From Bryobacter sp. CoA8 C33 (GTDB lineage Bacteria; Acidobacteriota; Terriglobia; Bryobacterales; Bryobacteraceae): a stretch of 48,920 bases of DNA. The stretch is taken from positions 1-48,920 of the forward strand of contig JAINDK010000044.1 in assembly GCA_019931185.1 (NCBI GenBank). Reading direction: 5' to 3'. Below the pieces are notes generated by a model. It did not search any database. It was not told the origin of the DNA and worked only from the letters and a program-made list of their open reading frames with translations. This document shows, piece by piece, positions 38,760 through 47,434 of the stretch (position 1 is the stretch's first letter; every line of letters begins with the position of its first letter). Both the position numbers and the translations under genes were made by a program.

Positions 38760-39737
38760 TTAATAGCTGGGGCGGCTCGAAAATCCGACATATTGAACTT
38801 CTTCTTCGAGGGTGAAGCCGAACTCGGCGAGCACCCGCGCCTTGAGTTCGTCAATCAATGAGCAAACCTCGGCGGCCGTGCCCGTGCCGTTGTTGTAAAT
38901 GAGGTTGGCGTGGTAGCTGGCGACTTCGATGCCGCCGCGGCGCATGCCTTTCGAGCCGACCTGCTCGAGAAACCAGGCACTGGGGATCTTGCCGGAGCGG
39001 ATGATGGGTGGGGGCACGCGCGATAGCACCGCCTCCGGCAGCGCGGCGGCGTGCGGATTCTTGAAAATACTGCCGGCGCACTTCATCGTGGGAGGAAACT
39101 TTTCGTTGCGTGTGGCGAGGATTTGCTCGGCCGTGGCGGCAAGCGCCGGGCCGTCTCCGGGGGCGAGGTGCATCGTGGCCGATAGCAGGATCCAGTCTTT
39201 GTGGCGTTTGAAGCCGCTGGTGCGATAGGCGAAGCCGCAATCCTCACGCGGGATGGTGCAAAAGCCCTGGCCATCGAAGACATCGACGCTTAAGACAAAA
39301 TCCATGATCGTCTGGCCATAGGCGCCGGCGTTGCCGTACAGGGCGCCACCGAACCAGCCGGGGATGCCGGTCATCTTTTCCATGCCGCCCAGCGCGAGGG
39401 CGGTATGGAAGTCGACTAGGTTCTGCCAGAGCAGGCCGGTTTGCGCCGTGGTCAGCCCATCGTGGCAGCGGATGTCCTTGCCGGTGAAGCGGAGCACGAT
39501 ACCGGGAAAGCCCTCGTCGGCCACCACGAGGTTCGAGCCGCCGCCAAGCGTAATGAGGGGCAGGCCCCAGGTACGCAGTTCAGCCAGCAGGGCGGGTAAA
39601 ACGGTGGGCGCGCCGACATCGATCAGATAGGCTGCCGGCCCGCCCAGCCCGAAGCGGGTGTGGCGCGACAGTGCTTCGTCCGCGCGTACCGTGATGTGAG
39701 GCAAGAAAGGTTCGAGTCGGTCGGCGAAACCCGGCAT
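38760..39737 (-). CDS. murB: UDP-N-acetylmuramate dehydrogenase MurB
   Basis: 325 residues from the ATG at 39737. A longer open frame to 39971 lies on top of the divergent DUF2461 gene and has no MurB-like sequence, so it is rejected. The FAD domain has 'HTRFGLGGPAAYLID' and 'LGGGSNLVV'. 'MTGIPGWFGGALYGNAGAYG' and 'CAGSIFKNP', with the catalytic Ser, are conserved, followed by 'HANLIYNNGTGTA'. The enzyme reduces UDP-GlcNAc-enolpyruvate to UDP-MurNAc for peptidoglycan synthesis. Its start is only 10 bases from that of the DUF2461 gene. No other mur gene is nearby, so it is an isolated copy. Confidence 0.93.
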   Translation of the reverse strand: MPGFADRLEPFLPHITVRADEALSRHTRFGLGGPAAYLIDVGAPTVLPALLAELRTWGLPLITLGGGSNLVVADEGFPGIVLRFTGKDIRCHDGLTTAQTGLLWQNLVDFHTALALGGMEKMTGIPGWFGGALYGNAGAYGQTIMDFVLSVDVFDGQGFCTIPREDCGFAYRTSGFKRHKDWILLSATMHLAPGDGPALAATAEQILATRNEKFPPTMKCAGSIFKNPHAAALPEAVLSRVPPPIIRSGKIPSAWFLEQVGSKGMRRGGIEVASYHANLIYNNGTGTAAEVCSLIDELKARVLAEFGFTLEEEVQYVGFSSRPSY

Positions 39738-39747
39738 CTTTAATAGT

Positions 39748-40461
39748 ATGGCGCGCGAGCAGGATGGATTTCGGGGATTCGGGCCGGAGGCGGCAGAGTT
39801 TCTTGCCGGGATCGAGGCGAACAACAACCGCGAGTGGTTTGAGGCGAACAAACCGGTGTACGAGGAACGGGTCAAGGGCGGCATGATCCGGCTGCTCGAA
39901 GCCGTGGCGGCGCGGATGGTGGACTTTGCCCCCGAGTACATACCGGAGCCGAAGAAAGCCGTTTTCCGCATTTATCGGGATGTGCGTTTTTCGAAAGACA
40001 AGCGGCCTTACAAGACGAATGTGGCAGCGAGCTTCAACCGCCTGGGAGTGGGCAAGCAGGGGGCGGGGTTCTATGTGCATCTCGACCGCAAGGAGTTTGT
40101 GATTGCGGCCGGAATCTACATGCCGGAGGCGGAAGTGCTGAAGAAATTGCGGCTGCACGTGGCCCGGACCCACGAAGAGCTGCGGGAGATCCTGGCCGCG
40201 CCCCGCCTGAAGAAGCTGCTCGGCGGCTTGCAGGGCGAGCCGCTGACGCGGACGCCGAAGGGCTTCTTGCCGGGTGACCCGGCCGAAGACCTGCTGCGCC
40301 ACAAGATGTATATCGTTTGGACGGAGCTCGACCCGGCCCTCGCCTACACACCCAAGGTGACAGCCGAGGTGGTGAAGCGGCTGGAAGCGGCCACACCACT
40401 GGTCGAGTATCTGAACCGGCCGCTGCGGGAGGCGGCCCGGAAGGCTCAGTTTCTGCTGTAA
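39748..40461 (+). CDS. DUF2461 family protein
   Basis: 237 residues. 'FLAGIEANNNREWFEANKPVYE' and 'VFRIYRDVRFSKDKRPYKTN' are hallmark blocks of DUF2461 (TIGR02453), a cytoplasmic family of unknown biochemistry found in many phyla. The invariant Arg/Asp/Lys residues of the second block are intact. There is no signal peptide or membrane helix. It diverges from murB across 10 bases, and its 3' end overlaps the convergent amidohydrolase by 16 bases. Confidence 0.85.
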   Translation: MAREQDGFRGFGPEAAEFLAGIEANNNREWFEANKPVYEERVKGGMIRLLEAVAARMVDFAPEYIPEPKKAVFRIYRDVRFSKDKRPYKTNVAASFNRLGVGKQGAGFYVHLDRKEFVIAAGIYMPEAEVLKKLRLHVARTHEELREILAAPRLKKLLGGLQGEPLTRTPKGFLPGDPAEDLLRHKMYIVWTELDPALAYTPKVTAEVVKRLEAATPLVEYLNRPLREAARKAQFLL

Positions 40462-42074
40462 ATGATCTGGCCGTCGAAGATGGTGTGGTCGACTTTGAGC
40501 TGGTGCATATCGGGAGCGGGCAGGGCGAAGGGGTCGCCGCTCAAGACGACGATGTCGGCGAGCATGCCGGGCAGGAGCTTGCCTTTGATGCCTTCTTCAA
40601 AACTCGCGTAGGCGCCGGCCTGTGTATAGGCGCGGAGGGCCGCCTCGAGGGAGACGCGCTGGGCCGGCAGCCAGCCGCCGGGCGGCTTGCCGTCGATGGT
40701 CATGCGGTTGACAGCGTTGTGTATGCCGCGGATGGGGTCGAGGCTGATCGAGGCGGGCCAATCGGATGAGAACGTGAGGCGGGCTCCGGTTTGAGCGATG
40801 CTGGCCCAGGGGAAGGATAGCGGCAGGCGCTTTTCGCCGACGGCACGCGACCAGACCTCGACCGTGCTCGGGTAGGCGTGGATGGGCTGCATGACCGGCA
40901 ACACGCCCAGCCGGGCGAAGCGGGGGACATCGTCGGAGTGGATGACCTCGATGTGCTCGATCCGGTGACGCGAGTCGCGGGTGCCGTTGGCCTGGCGGGC
41001 GGCTTCGTAGGCGTCGAGAGAGAGGCGTACGGCGCGGTCGCCAATGGCATGAGTATAGATCTGCCAGCCGGCTTTGTCGGCGAGGCGGACGGCGGCGGCA
41101 AAATCGGCGGGTTCGAGGGCTGTGGGGCCGGGGGAGTTTGTGCCGTCGGAGTAATTCTCGAGCATCGCCGCCGTATGGCTTTCGATCACGCCGTCGAGGA
41201 AGAATTTGACGGAGCGAATAGCCAGATCCGGGCCTTTATACTTTTCACGCAGGGCAAGCAGCGAAGCGAAGTCGGTCTTGCCATTGGCCGAGAGGGCGAA
41301 AGAGGCGCGCAGGGTGAGCTTTTTCGTCTTGCGGTATTGCTCGAAGACCTCGATATCGGCGGCGCCGCGGGCAGCGTTCTGGATGCTGGTGATGCCAAGC
41401 CGGGCGGCCAGACGCAAACCAGCCTCGAGGGCAGCCAGTTGCTCGGCGCGTGCCGTCTCGGGGATGTGGCGCGAAACCAGGCGCTTGGCGGCTTCCTTGA
41501 GGAAACCGGTGGGTTTGCCGTCGGCGCCCTTGACAACTTCACCGAAGCCGGAAAAGGGAGTCGACTCCACTTCGCCGATACGCAGCGCCTTCGAGTTGGC
41601 CCAGCCGCTGTGGCCGTCATAGGCATCAAGAAAGACGGGCCGGTCGCTGACGACGGCGTCGATATCTTCCTTGGTGGGCATACGGAGGTTCGGAAAGCAG
41701 GTGTATTCCCAGCCGCCGCCGGTGATCCAGGGGGCGGTGGGGTGGGCTTGGGCATAATCGGCGATGGCTTTCTGGATGGCCGGGAGAGTGCAGATGCCGG
41801 TGAGGTCGAGCCGGGTGAGACCGAGGGCACCGTCGAGAAAGTGGATGTGGGCGTCATTGAAGCCGGGCAGGGCGAGGCGGCCCTTGAGATCGATCGTACG
41901 GCGGGCAGACAATCGGAGCGCGGCCGGGCCGGTGGCGGCGATGCGGTTGCCGCGGATAGCGACGGCGGTTGTGATTTCCTCACCGGTCCAGACTTTGCCA
42001 TTGCGCAGCAACAGGCCGGCGGGCTGGGCTGCCAGCAGGGCAGTAAGCAGAAGGGCCAGAACCATGGCTTTCAT
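40446..42074 (-). CDS. Secreted amidohydrolase (YtcJ/amidohydrolase-3 family)
   Basis: 542 residues with a signal peptide (about 1-17, then 'QPAGLLLRNGKVWTG'). The metal-dependent amidohydrolase barrel shows 'FNDAHIHFLDG' (HxH), a Glu/Lys-region 'SVKFFLDGVIESHTA', 'THAIGDRAV', 'HRIEHIEVI' and the final Asp in 'FSSDWP'. YtcJ-like enzymes hydrolyse amide or ester bonds in small molecules, and substrates are mostly unknown. It is predicted to be periplasmic. It is divergent from gatB with 20 bases between starts and convergent with DUF2461. Confidence 0.83.
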   Translation of the reverse strand: MKAMVLALLLTALLAAQPAGLLLRNGKVWTGEEITTAVAIRGNRIAATGPAALRLSARRTIDLKGRLALPGFNDAHIHFLDGALGLTRLDLTGICTLPAIQKAIADYAQAHPTAPWITGGGWEYTCFPNLRMPTKEDIDAVVSDRPVFLDAYDGHSGWANSKALRIGEVESTPFSGFGEVVKGADGKPTGFLKEAAKRLVSRHIPETARAEQLAALEAGLRLAARLGITSIQNAARGAADIEVFEQYRKTKKLTLRASFALSANGKTDFASLLALREKYKGPDLAIRSVKFFLDGVIESHTAAMLENYSDGTNSPGPTALEPADFAAAVRLADKAGWQIYTHAIGDRAVRLSLDAYEAARQANGTRDSRHRIEHIEVIHSDDVPRFARLGVLPVMQPIHAYPSTVEVWSRAVGEKRLPLSFPWASIAQTGARLTFSSDWPASISLDPIRGIHNAVNRMTIDGKPPGGWLPAQRVSLEAALRAYTQAGAYASFEEGIKGKLLPGMLADIVVLSGDPFALPAPDMHQLKVDHTIFDGQIIYSRN

Positions 42075-42094
42075 AGCGGTTCAGATTAGCAGCT

Positions 42095-43594
42095 ATGACA
42101 AAATATGGCTATATGTCCACTGCTGCCCTGGCGATGCCCACGGCTGAACAGGTTGCCAAATATGAGCCTGTGATCGGCCTTGAAGTGCACGTCCAACTCG
42201 CGACGAACACGAAGATCTTTTGCGGCTGTCCGACGAGTTTTGGGGAGGAACCGAACACGAACGTCTGCCCGGTATGCCTGGCCTTGCCGGGCGCTTTGCC
42301 GGTGTTGAGCCGGGAGGCGGTGGAACTGGCGATACAGGGCAGCCTCGCGCTGCGCTGCCGGGTGAATGAAAAGTCGATTTTCGCGCGCAAGAACTACTTC
42401 TACCCCGACTTGCCGAAGGGCTATCAAATCTCGCAGTACGATCAGCCGCTGGCCGAGCATGGCTGGATCGACATTGAACTGGAAGGCGTAAAGAAGCGGA
42501 TCGGGGTAACGCGGGTGCACATGGAGGACGATGCGGGCAAGAGTTCGCATGACGGCTTCCGGGACAGCGAAAAATACAGTTATGTGGACCTGAACCGGGC
42601 AGGCACGCCACTGATCGAGATCGTGAGCGAGCCGGACATGCGCAGTTCGGATGAAGCCTATGCGTATCTGACGGAGCTGAAGCAGGCGATGCAGTTCATC
42701 GGAGCGTCGGCCTGCGACATGGAGAAGGGCCAGTTGCGTTGTGACGCCAATGTCAGCGTGCGGCTGAAGGGGGCCGGGAAGTTTGGCACCAAGGTGGAGA
42801 TCAAGAACCTGAACAGCTTCCGGCATGTGAAGCTGGGCATTGAGTACGAGATCCTGCGGCAGATCGCTTTGGTGGAGGCGGGAGAAAAGGTGAGGCAGCA
42901 GACACGGCTCTTCAATGTGGATTCCGGCGAGACGACGCTGATGCGCGACAAGGAGGAGGCGGCCGATTACCGCTACTTCCCTGAACCGGATCTTTTGCCA
43001 CTGGTGGTGACGGAGGAATGGAAGGCGGCGCTGGCGGCGAAGATGCCGGAGTTGCCAAGCCACCGGCGCAACCGCTTCATCAACGAGTATGGGCTGCGCG
43101 AGTATGACGCGCAGGTCTTGACGCTGACGCGGGCCATGGCGGACTACTATGAACGGGCCGCGCAAGCCTCGCCCGATGCAAAGATGGCGGCCAATTGGGT
43201 CATGGGAGACTTGACCGGGGCGCTGAACGCCGCCGGCCGGGGCATTGAGGAATCGCCGATTCCGCCCGAGCACCTGGGAGAACTGGTGCAGCTGATTCAC
43301 AGCGGCGAGCTGTCGGGCAAGCTGGCCAAGGAGATTTTCGCGAAGATGCTCGAAGAGCCCCTGAGTCCGCGGGCGATCATGGAGCGGGATGGGCTGAAGC
43401 AGATTTCCGACACCGGGGCGCTGGCGGGAATCATCGAAGAAGTATTAGCGGGGAACCAGAAACAGGTCGAGCAGTATAAGAGCGGCAAGACGACGGTAAT
43501 TGGCTTCCTCGTGGGCCAAGTGATGAAGGCGAGTAAAGGGCAGGCAAACCCGGGTGCGGTGAATGAGATGTTGAAGGCCAAGTTGGACGCGTGA
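42095..43594 (+). CDS. gatB: Aspartyl/glutamyl-tRNA amidotransferase subunit B
   Basis: 499 residues; in-frame ATG codons at 42113 and 42134 are possible starts, and no clear ribosome site decides. 'YEPVIGLEVHVQL', the zinc-binding 'CGCPTSFGEEPNTNVCPVCL' cysteines, 'RVHMEDDAGKS', 'NRAGTPLIEIVSEPD' and 'EIKNLNSFRHV' are canonical GatB. The C-terminal tRNA-binding GatB/YqeY domain is complete. With GatA and GatC it converts misacylated Glu-tRNA-Gln (and Asp-tRNA-Asn) to Gln-tRNA-Gln. The other subunits are not in the window; a Gln tRNA is encoded here at 16751. A secreted orphan overlaps its stop (GTGA). Confidence 0.96.
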   Translation: MTKYGYMSTAALAMPTAEQVAKYEPVIGLEVHVQLATNTKIFCGCPTSFGEEPNTNVCPVCLALPGALPVLSREAVELAIQGSLALRCRVNEKSIFARKNYFYPDLPKGYQISQYDQPLAEHGWIDIELEGVKKRIGVTRVHMEDDAGKSSHDGFRDSEKYSYVDLNRAGTPLIEIVSEPDMRSSDEAYAYLTELKQAMQFIGASACDMEKGQLRCDANVSVRLKGAGKFGTKVEIKNLNSFRHVKLGIEYEILRQIALVEAGEKVRQQTRLFNVDSGETTLMRDKEEAADYRYFPEPDLLPLVVTEEWKAALAAKMPELPSHRRNRFINEYGLREYDAQVLTLTRAMADYYERAAQASPDAKMAANWVMGDLTGALNAAGRGIEESPIPPEHLGELVQLIHSGELSGKLAKEIFAKMLEEPLSPRAIMERDGLKQISDTGALAGIIEEVLAGNQKQVEQYKSGKTTVIGFLVGQVMKASKGQANPGAVNEMLKAKLDA

Positions 43595-44697
43595 TTCGAA
43601 TACTGTTTTTTCTCACGATGGCGGCGGGCGCGATGGCGCAGACGGGCGTATTGCCGATGCGGTTTGCCAACCTGCCGGCGTGCGCGGGCGAGAGTGCCGT
43701 GCCGCGCCCGAAGCCGGAAGCCGACGGCAGTTACCTGCTGCTACGGGTGAATGATCCGTCGGGGCTGGGCATTGAGATCTGGTGCGCGAAGGAAGCGGCT
43801 GGATTCAATTATCAATACCGGGTGGCGGGGTCTGAGGGTCGGTCGCGGCTGCTCGACCGCTGCCAGTTGGCCGACGGCATCAGCAGCGCCGGCGTGGAGC
43901 ATGAAGGGCCAGTGGCGGAGACGCAGCTGGGTAATGGGGGCCAACAGCTGCGGACAGCCGGGCGGCTGGTAAAGTTTTTTCATCACAACTGGGATACGCG
44001 GCGGGGTCATCATGCGATCTTCGACTTCCGGCGGCGGATGATGACGATCTATATGACGGTGGCGATGCGCGATGGGGCAGGGCGTTGGGTGAGGAGCTTT
44101 GAGAGCGTGAACAGCTTCGCGGGGGATGCGCTGCCCGGGGATGCACCAGCGGCGATGGGCAAAACGCTGCCGGAGCGGAGCTTTGATGCCGGGCGCGTGT
44201 CGTGCGTGACGGCGCTGGCCGATGAGGGCTACCGGCTCGTCGAAGAAGAAGTGACCGCCTTTATGGAGCCGGACAAGCCGAGCCAAGTGACGGTGGCCTG
44301 GACAGAGAGCTCGCCGGTGGAGGCGATTCTGTTTGAGCCGCGGCGTCGCGAATTGCGGCTGCGCTTCAAGCCCGGGACCCGGAAGGCGCTGGTAAGCCTG
44401 GCGCTGCCGCGCAAGATGCTGGGATTGGGGCGCGAGCTAGCGCATGTGCGTCTCGACGGGCGCTTTGTCGAAAGCGATGAACTAAATACGGCAACGCACA
44501 AGTCGATCCGGTTTCAGATCGATGAGCCGGTGAAAGAAGCGTTAATCAAGGAGAGCCAGGGTTTTCCGTTCTTCGTGGTGACGGGAACCGCGCTGTTGGG
44601 GGCGGTGCTGATCGGGGGCGTGATCGGATTGCTCTTCCGGCGGAAGCTGCCTCCGGTCGCGGACCAGCCAGACCCGCGGGACCCGGTGGTGAGTTAG
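43591..44697 (+). CDS. Unknown secreted protein with C-terminal membrane anchor
   Basis: 368 residues starting at GTG 43591, which overlaps the gatB TGA, so it is translationally coupled to gatB. A signal peptide (1-17) ends at 'AMAQ'. A large extracytoplasmic region follows with no recognised fold; it has cysteines at about 31, 65 and 91, and a 'KFFHHNWD' motif. One transmembrane helix at about 325-350 precedes a short basic tail ('RRKLPP'). This is a periplasm-facing type I membrane protein. The family is not recognised. Coupling to a translation gene may be incidental. Confidence 0.65.
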   Translation: MIRILFFLTMAAGAMAQTGVLPMRFANLPACAGESAVPRPKPEADGSYLLLRVNDPSGLGIEIWCAKEAAGFNYQYRVAGSEGRSRLLDRCQLADGISSAGVEHEGPVAETQLGNGGQQLRTAGRLVKFFHHNWDTRRGHHAIFDFRRRMMTIYMTVAMRDGAGRWVRSFESVNSFAGDALPGDAPAAMGKTLPERSFDAGRVSCVTALADEGYRLVEEEVTAFMEPDKPSQVTVAWTESSPVEAILFEPRRRELRLRFKPGTRKALVSLALPRKMLGLGRELAHVRLDGRFVESDELNTATHKSIRFQIDEPVKEALIKESQGFPFFVVTGTALLGAVLIGGVIGLLFRRKLPPVADQPDPRDPVVS

Positions 44698-45125
44698 CGG
44701 GAGCGGGAGATTCGATTTGCGCGAACCACAGCCACCCCAACTCCGCCAAGCACTCTATTCGAGTTTTTTGCACGAAGCCGCGGGGAGGCGGCAGGGTTGC
44801 GATTGAGCAGTGTATTTGAGTAGTCTGGCACGGATCGATAGTTGTCTTTCGCATACACAGGCCAGAGCCAGTTGCCGTGCCGCCCAATTGCGGCGGCATC
44901 GTCTGCTGGGGAAAAGTGAGGCGGCTAGAAACACAATTGAGGACGGGGGGAAGGAGATCGATTGGGTGCGAGTTTGTGAGGTCGATTCGCTGATTGGCGA
45001 CAAAAAACGGGCATGCAGTCTCATTGACTCCATGCCCATGATTTCGCTTTCAATCAAACAATGCTAAGACTTTATTCCGGTAGCGGCGCCATGATAGTGG
45101 GTCCCGGAATGAGACGCTTACCCAA
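44698..45125. other. 428-base intergenic region, lower GC
   Basis: No credible gene is seen. A small frame at 44810-45067 lacks a ribosome site and resembles no family. Near 44757-44767 there is a weak ACTC-TATTC-GAGT stem followed by T6, possibly terminating the plus-strand gene. The right part holds the terminator of the PEP-CTERM gene (45002-45037). The base composition is visibly lower in GC than the flanks. I see no tRNA or riboswitch. Confidence 0.5.
45002..45037 (-). terminator. Intrinsic terminator of the PEP-CTERM gene
   Basis: On the minus strand, GGGCATG (45037-45031) pairs with CATGCCC (45015-45009), with an inner AGTC/GACT stem and a 5-base loop after a G-G mismatch. It is followed by CG and six Ts (45007-45002). 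It lies about 90 bases after the PEP-CTERM stop. Confidence 0.75.
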
Positions 45126-45776
45126 TTAACGGCGGCGCCGATAGAGGCCAGCACCGAGAAGGGCAGCTCCGACCAGACCGATGGTTGTGGGTTCAGGGAC
45201 CTGATCGCTGGTTGGATTTGTGTTCTCGGTGGTAGCGGTGCCAGCGTAGAGCAGGCCTGAGGGGCCGCCAAAACGCTGGTAAACATCGAATTGAAGGGTG
45301 TTGAGGCCAGTTTTTAATGCAGTGGTCAAATTGATTGTGGCGCCGTTTTCGGGCCGGCATCCGATTGGCGAGGAAGTGCAATTGCCACCTTGCGAAGGAT
45401 TGGCTTCAAAGAGCATCGTGCCGTTCAGCAAGACACGAGCGGTATCGTCGGCCCAAACCAAAAGTGTGCCTGATGTGGGGGTGCCGAGGACGGTGAATGT
45501 CTCGTAGAAGATGGCAGTCGGATCATTTGGCGTTGGACCGGTAATTGGATTGGGGACATTGGAAGGATTACCCCCACCTGTGTAGGTAATCCATTTAGCC
45601 CCCGAACCATTGGGGTTGTTTGGCTGCCAAGCCGAATGAGGCGTGATCAATACATTGGTGTTACTAGGCCGGCTGTTCGATTCATTCAAGCCATCGCCGC
45701 TGATGAAAGAAATAGTGGCTGCGCTGAGAAAGCTTGTTGTGAAACCAAGCAGGGTGACATATTTCGCAAGATTCAT
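45126..45776 (-). CDS. PEP-CTERM sorting domain protein
   Basis: 216 residues. A signal peptide (about 1-19) leads to a Ser/Asn/Pro/Gly-rich extracellular domain ('ISFISGDGLNESN', 'WADDTARVLLNG') resembling small beta-sandwich proteins. The C-terminus is a classical PEP-CTERM anchor: VPEP, a hydrophobic helix (TTIGLVGAALLGAGL), and a terminal basic run (RRRR), recognised by the exosortase EpsH. No exosortase lies in the window. These proteins accompany extracellular polysaccharide in biofilms and flocs. The stretch is less GC-rich than its neighbours, hinting at transfer. Confidence 0.88.
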   Translation of the reverse strand: MNLAKYVTLLGFTTSFLSAATISFISGDGLNESNSRPSNTNVLITPHSAWQPNNPNGSGAKWITYTGGGNPSNVPNPITGPTPNDPTAIFYETFTVLGTPTSGTLLVWADDTARVLLNGTMLFEANPSQGGNCTSSPIGCRPENGATINLTTALKTGLNTLQFDVYQRFGGPSGLLYAGTATTENTNPTSDQVPEPTTIGLVGAALLGAGLYRRRR

Positions 45777-45886
45777 GCTGAAAGTATGATCAAACTATTC
45801 CAAAACTTAAAGATGGGTAGGGCGTTGCTCGTACCAATTACAGTGCGTCATGGTACTAGGACAAATTGCGTGGAAAGGAGGGGAGC

Positions 45887-47416
45887 TTAGGTGACGGGAC
45901 CGGGGTTGAAGGGGGCGAGCGGGTTGTGGAGGCCCCAGTGGTCGGCCCAGGTTTTCTTACGGCCGGAGGCGATGTCGAGGATGAAGTGGAAAAGATCCCA
46001 GCCGGTGGACTCGATGGTGGCTTGGCCGGTGGCGATACGGCCGGAGTCGAAATCAATCAAGTCGGGCCATTTTTCGGCGAGAGCGGAGCGGGAACTGACC
46101 TTGATGACGGGGACAAGGGCGAGACCGTAGGGGGAGCCCTCACCGGTGGTGAAGATATGCATATTCATGGAGGCGAGTTGTTGGGTGCCGCAGATGAAGT
46201 CGCTGGCGGGGGAGGCGGCGAAGACGAGGCCAGGGGAGGTGACTTTTTGGCCGTGGGAGGCGACGGCGGCGATGGGAGAGCGGCCGGACTTGGCGATGCT
46301 GCCGAGGGCTTTTTCAACGATGTTGGAGAGGCCGCCGCGCTTGTTGCCGGGGGTGGTATTGGCGGCGCGGTCGGCGGCGCCGCTGGCGAGGTATTCGTCG
46401 TACCATTGCATTTCGCGGATGAGGGCGCGGGCGACATCCGGGGTGGCGCAGCGAGGGGTGAGGAGGTGGATGGCGTCGCGGACTTCGGTGACTTCACCGA
46501 ATAGGACGGTGGCGCCGGCGCGGACGAGCAGGTCGGAGGCGAAGCCCACGGCAGGGTTGGCGGTGACGCCGGAGAAGGCGTCGCTGCCCCCGCACTGGAG
46601 GCCGACGATCAGGCGTGAGGCGGGCAGAGTGGTGCGGCGGCGCTGGTTGAGTTGGCCGAGGCGGCGCTCGGCGGCACGGAGGATGGCGGCGACGGTTTCA
46701 GCAAAGCCGCGTTCGTCCTGGAGGCGGATCAGGTCCTGATCGGGGTCGAAGACGGGGAAGGCGGGGTCGGCGGGGAGGAGGCGGGCAGGCTGCAGCTTCT
46801 CACAGCCAAGGCTGACGACGAGGGGGGAGCCGGCGATATTGGCATGGCGGGAGATATGGCCGAGGGTAGCGATGGGGATGCGGGCGCCGGGGGCATCGAT
46901 GGCAACACCGCAGCCGTAGGAGTGGGTGATAGCCACAGCGTCATCGACATGGGGAAAGCGGGGGAGGAGTTCGGCCTGGATACGGCGGACTGCATATTCG
47001 ACGGTGGGGGCGACGCACTGGACGGTGGTGGTGATGCCGAGGATGTTTTTGGTGCCGGCGGAGCCGTCGGGATTGAGAAAGCCTTCGAAGGTATAGCCGG
47101 TGAGGGGCTCGGGGGCAGGGGGCACGGCGGTGGCAAGGGGAAGGTGGTCGAGCGGTGGGGGCGGGGGGAGGGTGAGAAAGTCTTCCCGAACCCATTCGCC
47201 GGGGGAAAAGGATTTCGTTGCGATTCCAATGATCTGGCCGTAGCGCAAGATGGGAGCGCCGGCGGGGATGCAGGTGAGGGTGACTTTGTGGGCCTGGGGT
47301 ATGCCTTCGCGAAGCGTGAGGCCGTCGGGGAAGGAATCACCGGGGGCCAGGCCGCCGGGGTTGGCAACGATGGCGACGTTGTCGCGGGGATCGACTTTTA
47401 CGTAGAGGGGGTCCAA
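45887..47416 (-). CDS. garD: Galactarate dehydratase (GarD/UxaA family)
   Basis: 509 residues. An N-terminal SAF domain (about 1-85) precedes the UxaA/GarD catalytic region. '[18 protein letters not shown]', '[12 protein letters not shown]', '[20 protein letters not shown]', '[21 protein letters not shown]' and the C-terminal '[16 protein letters not shown]' match E. coli GarD closely from memory, more than UxaA. The reaction is dehydration of galactarate to 5-dehydro-4-deoxy-glucarate. The downstream aldolase is not in the window. It is divergent from the Gfo/Idh/MocA gene across 18 bases. Altronate dehydratase is the alternative. Confidence 0.83.
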   Translation of the reverse strand: MDPLYVKVDPRDNVAIVANPGGLAPGDSFPDGLTLREGIPQAHKVTLTCIPAGAPILRYGQIIGIATKSFSPGEWVREDFLTLPPPPPLDHLPLATAVPPAPEPLTGYTFEGFLNPDGSAGTKNILGITTTVQCVAPTVEYAVRRIQAELLPRFPHVDDAVAITHSYGCGVAIDAPGARIPIATLGHISRHANIAGSPLVVSLGCEKLQPARLLPADPAFPVFDPDQDLIRLQDERGFAETVAAILRAAERRLGQLNQRRRTTLPASRLIVGLQCGGSDAFSGVTANPAVGFASDLLVRAGATVLFGEVTEVRDAIHLLTPRCATPDVARALIREMQWYDEYLASGAADRAANTTPGNKRGGLSNIVEKALGSIAKSGRSPIAAVASHGQKVTSPGLVFAASPASDFICGTQQLASMNMHIFTTGEGSPYGLALVPVIKVSSRSALAEKWPDLIDFDSGRIATGQATIESTGWDLFHFILDIASGRKKTWADHWGLHNPLAPFNPGPVT

Positions 47417-47434
47417 TCCGATAGTCTAGTGCTT

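Noticed and set aside
38664-38765. Replication origin in the AT-rich patch
   Set aside because: Only one near-match to a DnaA box, 96 bases long, and no dnaA, dnaN, gyr or par genes near it; a promoter explains it better.
39738-39971. N-terminal extension of MurB
   Set aside because: It overlaps the divergent DUF2461 coding sequence and has no MurB-like residues.
44810-45067. Small plus-strand frame in the 428-base intergenic region
   Set aside because: No ribosome-binding site, no similarity, and it overlaps the terminator of the PEP-CTERM gene.
46652-47434. N-terminal extension of the Gfo/Idh/MocA gene
   Set aside because: It is a Gly/Glu/Asp-rich antisense reading of garD; the Tat signal begins at 47435 or 47441.
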